Below are positions 11,877-21,036 of a stretch of DNA of 64,000 nucleotides, in pieces. Location of the stretch: assembly GCA_021401465.1 (NCBI GenBank), contig JADDMT010000005.1, forward strand, positions 62,001 through 126,000, written 5' to 3'. Numbering within the stretch: the stretch's first letter is position 1; the number at the start of each line of letters is the position of its first letter. Below the pieces are notes generated by a model that ran no database searches, was not told where the DNA came from, and saw only the letters and a list, made by a program, of their open reading frames with translations. A program made the translations under genes and the position numbers. The stretch comes from Teratosphaeria epicoccoides. Lineage: Eukaryota > Ascomycota > Dothideomycetes > Mycosphaerellales > Teratosphaeriaceae.

Positions 11877-12071
11877 GAGATCACGCACGGATTGATACCG
11901 GCGATGAACGAGTTTTATGTTTGTTCAGGCCTTCACTGGTCGCGCTTGTACCTGGGAGCTCACAATTACTGAATGCCACATTGCATTAGACCATTTCAAC
12001 CCGGTCAGGCTGCGAGATATCGGGCCTGCTCAAGCTGCTTCACATCGCGCACCACGTCACCCTCCTGCGAC

Positions 12072-12447
12072 CTAGAACCCGACAAACTCGACCTCGTCAC
12101 GCAACTTCACAGCCAAACGCTCCAGTTCATCCTTCACATCATGAACCGGCGCAGGATCCTTGCTGATGGCCTCGATCTCGATGTCCGGCTGGCAACGACG
12201 ACGGTGTCCCACCAGAATCCCAGTCACCGCACGCACCAGTGCCTTCTGCTCGTCCTCATCAAACAGCGGATCGTCGTCAAACAAGCTAAATGTCAACTTC
12301 CTGAGCCCGAGCGGCCCCTCGAGCTCGGTCTCAACAGCCTTCTCCTGGCAGTGAGCTTGCGCCGTCCTGGTCTAGCCAATGTGTAAGGAGACCGCGCGCA
12401 GAGCTTGGCTGCGATAGTCACTACATTCATAGTCTGGGATGTACCAT
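12072..12447 (-). CDS. Small unknown protein, proposed start-codon-only first exon
   Basis: The main exon (12371-12072) is open for 100 codons to its stop, reads acidic and hydrophobic (KLTFSLFDDDPLFDEDEQKA, DIEIEAISKDPAPVHDVKDE), and lacks any ATG near its beginning. Just upstream is a clean acceptor (TTGGCTAG). The nearest good donor directly follows an ATG at 12447-12445 (ATG|GTACAT), giving a 73-bp intron and a 100-aa protein starting MTRTAQAHCQEKAV. Phase matches (0). I do not recognise the family. A first exon holding only the start codon is known in fungi but easy to misjudge, so the coding exon is better supported than the start. Confidence 0.4.
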
Positions 12448-12762
12448 GTCCGCGAGTCAAGTCCCGCCAACGCGAAAACCTTATCTCTCGCCCTGTGCTG
12501 TGCGTCGCCACCTTTCGGCACTCCAGTCGAACGCCTTCGGTCCCGTACATGCCATATTTCGTACTAATTTTCTGTCGCGCAGGCAGGACGTCTCGTGCGG
12601 AGTCAAAACTTGGCAAAGAGTTGCCACGCCACGTATCAGATCCGCAAAGCTTTTGAGGAAGGCAAAATGACTTTCGCCAGCTCACCATGCAACACCGCCC
12701 TCATCATCAGAATTGCAACAGCTAGTCCCCAAAGGCTGTGCCTTCAAAAAGCAATCATCCTA

Positions 12763-13660
12763 CTACTGTTCAAAAATACTGCCAACATGCTGCTGCACCT
12801 TCTCAAATCTCATAAACTTACAGCTCTCACTCTTCATGTTATCAAACAGGGGCGCCAAAGCCCCAAACTCCCTACGACAACCACCATTGGGACAATGATA
12901 TACCTTCTGCTGGTGGGCAGGCGACTTGAGATGCTGATTGAGAGCTTCAATGGTGTCAAATTCGCGATAACACAGGTAGCACTCCCAGATATTGCCGTTA
13001 AAGGCCTTATTGCTGGCAGAATAGGTCGTGGTCGTAACGCCATCGTGGGTCAGAAGCTTGTTGGTGATCACGTGGTTCGGATCTTTCTGACGGATGAACT
13101 TGAGGATCGTGTCGCGGTTGACATTTGTGGCTTTTGGAGAAGCTCCCCTTTCGTGGTGGTGGCTGAGGCCGCTGGCGGAGGTGAAGGCAGTCTTGCACCA
13201 GGGGCATTGGATGTTGGCGCCACGGTGGACTCTAGAGTTCAAATGCTGCAGTGCAAGATATCAGTGAGACTGGGACCCATAGCACAGGAGCTGGCAGACG
13301 ACCCATTCGCAGATTGTTGGCGCTCTCGAACTTTCGCTTGCACGGACGGCAGTAGTGTGCCCAATGTCCCCTAGCAGCCATGTGCTGGTTGACAGCATTC
13401 TCGTTGGAATAGACATTATTGCAGTCCGCATTCTGGCATGGGTGGCGTGGTGCATAATGGTCGGCTGAGTTCATGTGGAGCTGAAGGATCTAGTGCATGT
13501 CTCACATTCAATCCAATGGTTCTAGTCGTTCAAATGATCATACCAATCGTCTCAGTATTTAAAGGACCAGTCACATGTCGGGCACTCGAATTGAAGGCCC
13601 ATGTTGCTGATTGAGGGCGTAGGGAACCGCGCGGTATGCTGGTGATGGCGTTAATGACAC
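12763..13660 (-). pseudogene. C2H2 zinc-finger gene, 5' part decayed
   Basis: Two open segments remain. 13474-about 13300 (ATG at 13474) holds C-x4-C-x12-H-x5-H (HPCQNADCNNVY to RGH) and the start of another finger (YCRPCKRKFESANNLR). 13251-12763 resumes with HLNSRVHRG, then CPWCKTAFTSASGLSHH, CYLCYREFDTIEALNQH and a C-terminal CKFMRFEKVQQH block. No canonical donor joins them in the expected phase, and the usual Cys after the GLSHH finger reads Ser (RGASPKA). Upstream of 13474, 13590-13482 encodes a perfect C-x2-C-x12-H-x5-H finger (FECPTCDWSFKY start) but with TGA at 13554 and TAG at 13524 inside it, then C-x2-C and a frame change. The family is a fungal multi-C2H2 protein of unknown role. 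Whether the downstream half is still expressed from 13474 is open. Confidence 0.6.
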
Positions 13661-14229
13661 ATGCACAATAGTCGCAGCTGGTGTCGGGGGAATGCACGGT
13701 TGCGGAAGTCAGATCCCCGCCGCAATAGTGCGAACGACAGCTCACAAGACTCTTGGAAGGAGCGCCTTCTCTTGTTGTATTGTTTGCATTTCACCAAATC
13801 CGAGCCGAGATGTTTAGTCTACAAGAAATATAAATCGTTCCTTATCTCGTTCTTCAGGTGAATTTGTAGACTGAAACGTGCGGTTCTCAAGATCCAATGC
13901 CCCACGTTGCGAATCGGTGAGCCGCTTAGAAACTGCAACATGCAGTCCCAAGGTCAACGTTCCACAGTGGCGGCGAGTCAAGACTCATGTCCCTCATGCC
14001 GAGTCCGATCATGGTCAAGGTGAGTGGTAATCAGAGTTCAAGGACTTGTCACAACTGCATCAACGTACAGAAAGCCCAGTAGTTGAGGTTCGACTCCGAG
14101 GAGCCTCATCACCGCTGATCTATCAGCCAGACGACGTACATGACCCGGACTGGTTCAGAATCCTGTTGTCAGCTTTTAAAGTCATTGGAGACCCCACAAG
14201 AATCGAACAAAATCGGAACTCGATCCGAA
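13661..14229. other. Intergenic region
   Basis: About 570 bp between the zinc-finger remnant and the AhpD-like gene. A further C-x2-C (SCDYC) on the minus strand near 13670-13684 may be one more eroded finger. Nothing else is recognisable. Confidence 0.35.
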
Positions 14230-14817
14230 ATGTCAGAGCGCATACCACCTCGGCCGCGAGAACAGCTGAAGCCGGAGCAACAGGAGTTTTACGATCACTT
14301 CATCGAGACTGTGACGCGGACTGCACCACATCCAGGAGCAGCGGGCCGAGCAAGCAAAACGCTATTCCCGGTCTTAGCCGTCCTACCCAAGTCGGGGAGG
14401 CACTCCGTCGACTTGCTTGCGGACCTCGAAAAAGAGTCTCGAGAGTTCCTGCCGAAAGATGCCGCCGAGACGGTTTCGCTGGTCACGACATCCTACTTCA
14501 AAGCAGAGTTCGTTACACGCGTCCACAAGATGATGGACGTGAAGCTCGGACTGCTCACGCAGGAGCAGGCCGACGCCATTTCGGCCTGCAAGAAGCCAAC
14601 GGATCTAAACGACAAGTGCAGCCTCGCGTACGATGCAGCGTGGCATATGTTGGATGTGCGAGGGCCGTTGCCGCAGGATCTGTGGGAGCGTTGTGTTGCG
14701 ACGTTTAAGATGGAAGGTGCTGTTGCCATTATGCACTTCGTTGGTCTACTGACGTGGACAGCTCTTGGGTTGAACATGGCCAATGTGCCGCTGCCTAGTG
14801 GACCACCGCCAAGCTAG
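14230..14817 (+). CDS. Carboxymuconolactone decarboxylase / AhpD-like protein
   Basis: A single-exon frame of 195 aa from the ATG at 14230 (MSERIPPRPREQLKPEQQEF); the in-frame upstream ATG at 14140 would add 30 unlikely residues. The mostly helical sequence, with an early LKPEQQEFYDHF, the central TVSLVTTSYFKAEFVTRVH and late AVAIMHFVGLLTWTALGLNM, resembles the fungal CMD-like family with the AhpD fold. The C-x2-C redox motif of AhpD itself is absent, so peroxidase activity should not be assumed. Function and substrate are unknown. It sits alone between the zinc-finger remnant and HMG-CoA lyase. Confidence 0.6.
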   Translation: MSERIPPRPREQLKPEQQEFYDHFIETVTRTAPHPGAAGRASKTLFPVLAVLPKSGRHSVDLLADLEKESREFLPKDAAETVSLVTTSYFKAEFVTRVHKMMDVKLGLLTQEQADAISACKKPTDLNDKCSLAYDAAWHMLDVRGPLPQDLWERCVATFKMEGAVAIMHFVGLLTWTALGLNMANVPLPSGPPPS

Positions 14818-15243
14818 GTCGAGGGGGACGAGGTCCGGGAAGGTTCAATGTTGTTGAATGCGCCTCTGAAGCCTCTGTGAAGGCAGTGTAGTGTAGACGC
14901 CTGCACCCATGTATCCAGAATTCATCGCATAAGTGTCACTCCGAAGGCTCAGCATGGTCGTGGCTGTGAACTTGAACGTGTCCATTACCTCTTCGCTGGC
15001 AGGTCGACCCTTGGGCAAAGGCAAAGATAAGATCCATAACAACTTGATCATGTTACGGACGCGTGCCCAAGAGTGTCTTCCATCTAGTTCTATGCCGAGG
15101 GCGAAGCCAGTGTGGAGGTGAGGCAGCATCACCACCAGAAACGTCTCTCCACCTGAACAAAGATACCACGCGTGGGTATCCGCGCTGAATTCAAACCCAT
15201 CAGTTGATGTAGGTCAGGCCAATGAATATTCTCCCCTTCTATC
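14818..15243. other. Intergenic region, HMG-CoA lyase promoter side
   Basis: About 425 bp with no recognisable coding content; it carries the 3' end of the AhpD-like gene and the promoter of the lyase gene. Confidence 0.4.
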
Positions 15244-16616
15244 ATGTATCTCCTTACTTCAACCCTCCGGCAACCAGCCTTCCGTCACCTCTCGCAGCGC
15301 AGCTTCTCTAGCTCGAGCAGAGTGTTGGCGGATCATGTTCGCATTATCGAGGTGGGACCGAGAGATGGTCTGCAGAATGAGAAGAAGAGCATACGCGCGG
15401 AAACCAAGACGGAGCTGGTCAGGCGATTGGCAAAGACAGGACTAGGGACGATAGAAGCTGGGAGCTTCGTTGCGCCCAAATGGGTGCCACAGGTACAATG
15501 TCACCCGTCGCTGGTGGTATATGAGCCCAGCTGAGATCGGCATAGATGGCAGCATCCGATCAAGTTCTCTCGTCTATTCTGTCGAGCCCACCACAATCTT
15601 CGCGGTCTATCACATATCAATGGCTCCTGCCCAACAGCAAAGGTCTCGATAACTTCTTCAAAGTCATGAACTCCTCACCCATGTCCGACTACTTTACGCC
15701 TCCTCCATCACCCACTGCAGGCGATACAGGTCCAGCCCTTAATACATCAAGTGCAGATCCAAACGCCATGCCCTCGTCTACCTCAGGTGTGGGCGCCATG
15801 GACAAGGCACGAGGCGGCAGCACTGGCAGTCCTTCGTCTGCAGCCGGTGACACGGGCCCTGCCCTAAATACCTCGAGTGCAGATCCCAATGCCATGCCGT
15901 CCTCCCTCTCTGGGTTAGATGCCATGAGCAAGGAACGAGGTGGTAGCAACAGCCACAACAGCAGCGACCAAAAACACGAAATTTCCATCTTTCTCGCGGC
16001 AACCGAGACATTCAGCAAGAAGAACACAAATTGCACGATCCAAGAATCCCTCGACCGCTTCGCACCACTCATGGCCGGTTCACGACAAGCTGGATACCCC
16101 GTTCGCGCCTACATCTCCGTTGCTCTCGGTTGTCCCTTCGAGGGCCCTGAGACAGACCCGCATAAAGTCGCCGACCTGGCGGTGAAGCTACTGGAAATGG
16201 GTGCGGACGAGATCAGCGTAGCAGATACTACAGGCATGGGCACTGCACCTGCAACACGAAAGCTGCTACAGACGCTGCATGAAGCTGGCGTGCGACAGAA
16301 GGATATAGCGATGCATTTCCACGATACGTTCGGGCAGGCTCTCGTTAACACGCTCGTATCGCTTGAACATGGCGTGAGGGCGTTTGATTCGGCAGTCGGT
16401 GGCTTGGGTGGATGCCCATACAGTCCTGGCGCGACTGGAAATGTGGCGACTGAGGATCTGGTGTATATGCTGCATTCGCTGGGCGCGGATACTGGGGTGG
16501 ATTTAGAGGAGGTTTCGAGGATTGGCGCGTGGATCACGGGGGAGATAGGGAAGGAGAATGCGAGCAGTGCTGGACGGGCGACGCTCGCAAGGCTGAGACG
16601 AGAGGGCGGTGCGTGA
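15244..16616 (+). CDS. Hydroxymethylglutaryl-CoA lyase, mitochondrial, with duplicated insert
   Basis: Exons 15244-15492 and 15546-16616 (intron GT 15493, AG 15545, phase 0) give 439 aa. The first about 28 residues are a mitochondrial presequence (LRQPAFRHLSQRSFSSSSR). The TIM-barrel follows: VRIIEVGPRDGLQNE with the catalytic Asp/Arg, EAGSFVAPKWVPQ, FSKKNTNCTIQESLDRF, YISVALGCPFEGP, ISVADTTGMG, the metal-binding HFHDTFGQALVNT, and the catalytic-Cys loop GGLGGCPYSPGATGNVATED. It cleaves HMG-CoA to acetoacetate and acetyl-CoA in leucine breakdown. Between the WLLPNSKGLDNFFKVM strand and HEISIFLAATETF is an insert of about 105 residues of low complexity containing two 42-aa tandem copies. All active-site residues are present, so the enzyme should work if the loop is tolerated. 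Confidence 0.95.
15717..15968 (+). repeat. Two 126-bp tandem copies inside the HMG-CoA lyase reading frame
   Basis: Copy 1 is 15717-15842 and copy 2 is 15843-15968, both in frame (42 aa). They share AGDTGPALNTSSADPNAMPS nearly unchanged at protein level, while the DNA differs mainly at third positions. The encoded stretch is Gly/Ser/Ala-rich and lies in a surface loop of the barrel. Confidence 0.9.
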
Positions 16617-17251
16617 TCGGAGCCGCTGTGCCAATATGAGCGCTCGCGATGGAAGCACCGATTTAGAGTGTTTCCCGAGCCAAGTGCGATTCATTTCGCG
16701 GCACGGAAGTAGATATCGAGTCGTCGGCCGAGCTGAGCTCGCATCCAACCGTGCTCAGCCATCTGCGGGTGATGAGAACGAGGCTCATGTCAAACAGCTG
16801 GCCACGGCGCCATTGCCCAAGACTCAGCTGGGCACTTCCATACTTCGTACAGTAGCACAAGGGGCAAGGCGAGCCATAGCCAAGTCGTCGCAAGCCGCCG
16901 CAGCCACCGCGTGTGATTGGCGCGGTCATCACTGCGACTTGTTGGCATTTGCGCGACTCTAACCTGATCCGCACTGCGATATCTGACGCACACGCCGCCC
17001 ATTCCACCAGTTTTCTTGCTCTCTGCTGAGGCTGTGTTGCGGAGAGCGGGCCAAGGGGGCGAGTCTAGAAAGCTCGCTTAGCTCGGCATTAGTCGACGCG
17101 GAGGCGCAGCTTGAGCACGTCCACTGGGCTGTCGTCAGTGATCGCCCTTTAATAGAGGCGGCCTTCTTCCTCCGCTCTAACTTCTCCTCTACGACAAGTC
17201 CACCACACAAACGACCACACACACGACAGTCGTTGTCACCTAACAGACCGC
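16617..17251. other. Intergenic region
   Basis: About 635 bp between the lyase stop and the calcipressin start. No convincing gene; the last 100 bp are pyrimidine-rich and A/C-rich, as in fungal 5' leaders. Confidence 0.4.
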
Positions 17252-18070
17252 ATGGCGACACTAACAATGGAAATCGCGACACCGCCCTCCCGCTCCCCAA
17301 TTCAATCCCCCTCCAAACGCCGCCGCTCCCCCAACATGTCCATCGACCTCACCGACCTCCCACCCCTCTCCCAGCCCACGCCGCCCTCAAACACCCTCCT
17401 CATCACCAACCTCGACGCCCCCGAAATCTTCACCACTGTCAACCTCACCAGCATCCAGAGCGCCATCAACTCCCAGGCGCCCATCCACACCTTCAGCCCG
17501 CTCAAATCTATGCGTCGCATAATCTGCACCTTCTTCACCACCTCCGACGCAATCCAGGTCCGGCAGGTCTTGGACGGCGAAAACGTGCTGGGAAACCGAG
17601 TGCGAGTGTACTTTGGCGCGCAAACCAAAATCAACATCGAAGACGAAGAGCGGTACCTCCAAGCGCCCAAGAGCCATAAACTCTTCTTCATCTCCCCTCC
17701 GCCGAGCCCGCCGATGGGCTGGGAAATGCGGGACGAGGAGCCCCCGAACAAGGAGGTCCATGCGGAGGACTTGGCGACCGCGTTGGCGAGATTGCACGCG
17801 AGGCCCGGGCCGGACGATGCGGTGAGGGAGGAGGAGGAAGCGGAGGTGGTGGAGCGGGAGAGGGGGGTTAGGAGGCCGAGGAGCGGCACGGGGACGGTGG
17901 TGTATGATCCGCAGGACCATGGGCATTCGCCGCTTTTGCCGGCGATTGCGGTCGAGGATACGACGATGGAGACGGGGGAGTGGAGCCCGATGGAGGACGT
18001 GGGGGGTGGGGAAGCGGAGAAGAAGTTTGTGCATACTGCGAGGCCGCCGGTGGAGCTTATGGAGCATTAG
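17252..18070 (+). CDS. RCN1: Calcipressin (RCAN), calcineurin regulator
   Basis: A single-exon frame of 272 aa from the ATG at 17252. After a Ser/Pro/Arg-rich N-terminus comes an RRM-like domain (NTLLITNLDAPEIF to VRVYFGAQTKI, about 45-128). Next is the hallmark LFFISPPPSPPMGWEMRDEE (the calcineurin-inhibiting SP repeat, FLISPPxSPP type), and a second conserved block near the C-terminus (TGTVVYDPQ, RPPVELMEH). Calcipressins bind calcineurin, and phosphorylation of the SP repeat by GSK3/MAPK switches them between inhibitor and activator. The length is usual for fungi. Third-position GC bias is very strong. Alternative frames over the same DNA are shadows. Confidence 0.93.
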   Translation: MATLTMEIATPPSRSPIQSPSKRRRSPNMSIDLTDLPPLSQPTPPSNTLLITNLDAPEIFTTVNLTSIQSAINSQAPIHTFSPLKSMRRIICTFFTTSDAIQVRQVLDGENVLGNRVRVYFGAQTKINIEDEERYLQAPKSHKLFFISPPPSPPMGWEMRDEEPPNKEVHAEDLATALARLHARPGPDDAVREEEEAEVVERERGVRRPRSGTGTVVYDPQDHGHSPLLPAIAVEDTTMETGEWSPMEDVGGGEAEKKFVHTARPPVELMEH

Positions 18071-18659
18071 GGCATTTGGTGGTGAAGGGGCTTGGAATAT
18101 GGGAGGCTTAGCGTAGTGAGCTCTTGGGCGGTAGTGAGATGGTACAGTCCACTATGTCAAGGAATTTGCCAGCCGTGGACGAGTCCACAGCGCTCAGGGA
18201 GTTGGTCTTTGCCTCCGCGGGTAGATCCCTTTGATGCTCGTGATTCAGTCGACTGAGGGAAGAGAGGCGTTGGGTTTGTCGGATCCGGGTGTAGTTATCC
18301 TCGGTGTGAAGACGACGACTACCTCGAATCTCAAACATAAGGTACGAACGCCAAAGCTATGCAATGTGTTGGCCCAGTGGTAGAGCAGAAAACGTCGGTG
18401 CGAGCCACGCCACCAGTATGTGCATGTTTACAGGTATCAGTAGTAGTCTACTCAACGCATCGCTAATGATCGCTTCGCATTTCGTCCTTTACAGCCACCC
18501 GCTCAACTGCCACGTGTTCAGGCCTCCTCCATCAAGCTCAGGCTTCGAGCAGCAGCCATCATGCTCGCAGCTCCAAGCCCTCTTGAGACTTTACAGGTAT
18601 GCACGTCGATGACACCATCGCTTCAGGTCGCACTATGGTGGGAACAGGCAGCACAAGTC
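18071..18659. other. Intergenic region, convergent gene ends
   Basis: About 590 bp between the convergent stops of calcipressin and Ypd1. It holds both 3' UTRs; no gene is seen. Confidence 0.4.
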
Positions 18660-19274
18660 CTACGAGCCCTCATCCTTGTAAAACTTCTTGAGTGCCGTTT
18701 CCGCCTCCTTGAACTCCGCCTTTGCCAGCTCAATCGTCGTCTTGCAATTCTTCAAGCATATCTCGGCTTCGGGCTCATCCTTGGTGCCCGTCTCGTCCTT
18801 GTGCGCGCCGAAATGCTGGATCTTTTCGCAGCTGTCCTTGACCTTCGTAAGACCGAGGGTAGCCGAGGATCCTTTGAGGAAGTGACCCAGAGCCGAGAGT
18901 TGAGCAAGGTCTTTCTTCTCCCTGTTCGAGGTGTCAGTCTGCCTCGGTGAACATCGGTCATGACATTGCGGACTCACAAGTTGGAGTCCATCTTTTGGAA
19001 CGTGCCTTCGGCCTGAGTAAAGAAGTCGTAGACTATACTCTTACTGAACTCACGCTCGTCTTCATCGTCATCCATCTCTAGGATCTAGGCATCAAAGCGT
19101 CAATCCTTAGTCGATCCTTTCGTTGTTCAGGACACGTGTTACTTACTTGCTCAAATGTGGTCGAGTCAATGTTATCGCCAAAGTCAGGGAAGGCGACGGA
19201 CCCGTCTTCAGACTGCACAGCTCAGACTATTAGCACTGTTGCTCTACCAAAGTCACTGTGCCAGGATTTAACAT
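18660..19274 (-). CDS. YPD1: Histidine-containing phosphotransfer protein Ypd1
   Basis: Exons 19212-19147, 19084-18978 and 18921-18660 are well supported (introns GTAAGT/CTAG and GTGAGT/ACAG). A small first exon 19274-19257 (MLNPGT) joined by a 44-bp intron is the best in-phase start I can find, giving 150 aa; a different 5' exon is possible. The HPt four-helix bundle is clear: STTFEQILEMDDDEDEREFS, VYDFFTQAEGTFQKMD, the phospho-accepting His in LSALGHFLKGSSATLGL, and the C-terminal helices CKTTIELAKAEFKEAETALK. Ypd1 relays phosphate from hybrid histidine kinases such as Sln1/Nik1 to the response regulators Ssk1 and Skn7, in the osmotic and oxidative stress pathway that feeds Hog1. Confidence 0.88.
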
Positions 19275-21036
19275 GAGAGAGATTGCGAGCTTCAGTCGAT
19301 GAGCAGTGGCGAGCACTTATTACAAGCGGGCAAAGAGGGCTCGTCTCCACCACCTGCCTGTGCACGCGACCCATCCAAACACCGTCCGCATGCCGTTGAC
19401 GTCGGAGACACAGATCTGAACCTCTGTTGCGGTCGTGCCTGGGCGGCCCGTTGATCCATCCAGTGTTCCAACGACATGGGCACATGCGTGTGCGGTCGAG
19501 TGCCTGCCGAAGTGCCCGAGGCGCTTGAAACCGCACTCGACCGCCTCTCGACATATTCGCCGAGCGATATGGGGAGGGAATGGATACGGCTCACCCTGAC
19601 ATCTTGTGGCTGCGTTGTTGCAGGCATATTTGTACCGCGCTCGCACAATCTCAGCTACGCGGCGCAGTTCTTCGTCTTTCTGCTAGACGAATGTGGTCGC
19701 TCTGATCGCTGACGCGCAGTACCAGTGGGTCGACTGTTGTAGGACGGGAGACGTCGAAGTGGAGACGATAGAGACGTCCTTGAGCGGGAGATGCGGGCTC
19801 TGTGGTGGGCCGTGAGGTTGTAATGTACCAATGTGTAGGGATCGAGCTGGGCGCTGGTTTGGCGATGATGTCAACGTGAAGCGCTGCTTTTGCGGCCAAG
19901 CTGTGCGGTTGCTGCTTGTAGTGCGCAGATTGTGCAGTCGGTAGAGAGGGATATCTTGGAGCAATGCCCGACTGCCTCTTTCTGGCTTCTTGCTCGCGAA
20001 TGTCAGTGACGGGCGGCAGAATGGGAAACGCACCCATTGTTTCCGGGATGCCGTGCTCACACACAATGGGATTCGGCTGTATTCGTTCCGTCCAGGAGTC
20101 TCGGGGGGATGCAAGGGCAACGGGCACGGCAAGTCTTGGCTTGACGGTGGTACAGGCTCAGAGAGAAAGAGGGGTCGTCGATGATGGCGGACGAGGTTGC
20201 AAGAATCGGTAGAGGTGTGAGTGGGGCAGTACGCGAGCTCCTCTGCTGGAGGTCGAGATTGTAGACTTGTAGTCGGCGTGGTTGACAGCACGTATCACTT
20301 TGGCAGACGGACAGGCCTGACGGACAGGCCTCGATCTCGTGCGGACGTGCATTGAAATGCTTGGGGCTTTCGTCATGCTGTTTCAATTCCAATAGCTAAT
20401 TTTACCTGGTTGTTCAAGGTTTTGGTATCACATGCATCTGCGCTTGTCCAAAACCATTTCCAACACCTTTCGCCTTATCCTCCTCCCTCCTCCATCCGAC
20501 GTCATCCTTGGAAGGCCCCCTGCAGGTGCAGGTTGGCAGGGTCCCACAAGCGCCGTGGCTCTTAACGCTTGCGTCAGCTCACAGACTTCCAGCCCTGTCT
20601 AGAACATCCCGTCTCCCGTTCTAGACTTCTCCCTACCACGACCACGACGAAACTTTCATGTTGCCTCCGTGGGGCGGCCGCGTTGGTCGACACGTGGATT
20701 GCATTTACCGTATTTTGGACATGCGGGACAAGGCATGCGAAAGCTTCTAGGCTCATGCTGATGCTATGGTAGAGCTGCCCAGCGGCTTCTCGCTTGGAGT
20801 CGACGTGTCCCATCTACCGGCATTTGACGGTCGTTCCCTCGCGTTGCCCCAGAAACAATCTGGTTTGACTCGGGCTGACGGACGATAACAGCTCCACCGT
20901 CCACGACTTCAATCGGGCACATAGGTGGTACAATTGCATCCAAGTTGCAACGGCAACCGACGATTATGCTGCCATCTGAATCAAACCATTTGCTGTTGTA
21001 AACTACCGGCCGCATAAGCCCCTACATGGCCTGCCC
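19275..21036. other. Gene-poor region, one doubtful frame
   Basis: About 1.76 kb. The longest frame (minus, 20127-19651, 158 aa) has ordinary composition but no recognisable domain, no Met-anchored conservation clue and a competing frame on the same strand, so I do not call it a gene. A 13-bp direct repeat lies at 20306-20331. Confidence 0.35.
20306..20331. repeat. Perfect 13-bp tandem duplication
   Basis: The unit GACGGACAGGCCT occurs twice head to tail (20306-20318, 20319-20331) in non-coding sequence. Confidence 0.85.

Noticed and set aside
14085..14100. B-box-like GGTTCGACTCC
   Set aside because: The flanking bases do not form a T-stem and there is no A-box or acceptor stem around it.
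18365..18415. tRNA-like A-box (TGGCCCAGTGG) that looked like a tRNA gene
   Set aside because: No pairing acceptor stem, no anticodon arm and no proper B-box follow at the right distance.
19651..20127. 158-codon minus-strand frame
   Set aside because: No recognisable domain, overlapping frames of similar quality on the same strand, and no supporting splice or start context.
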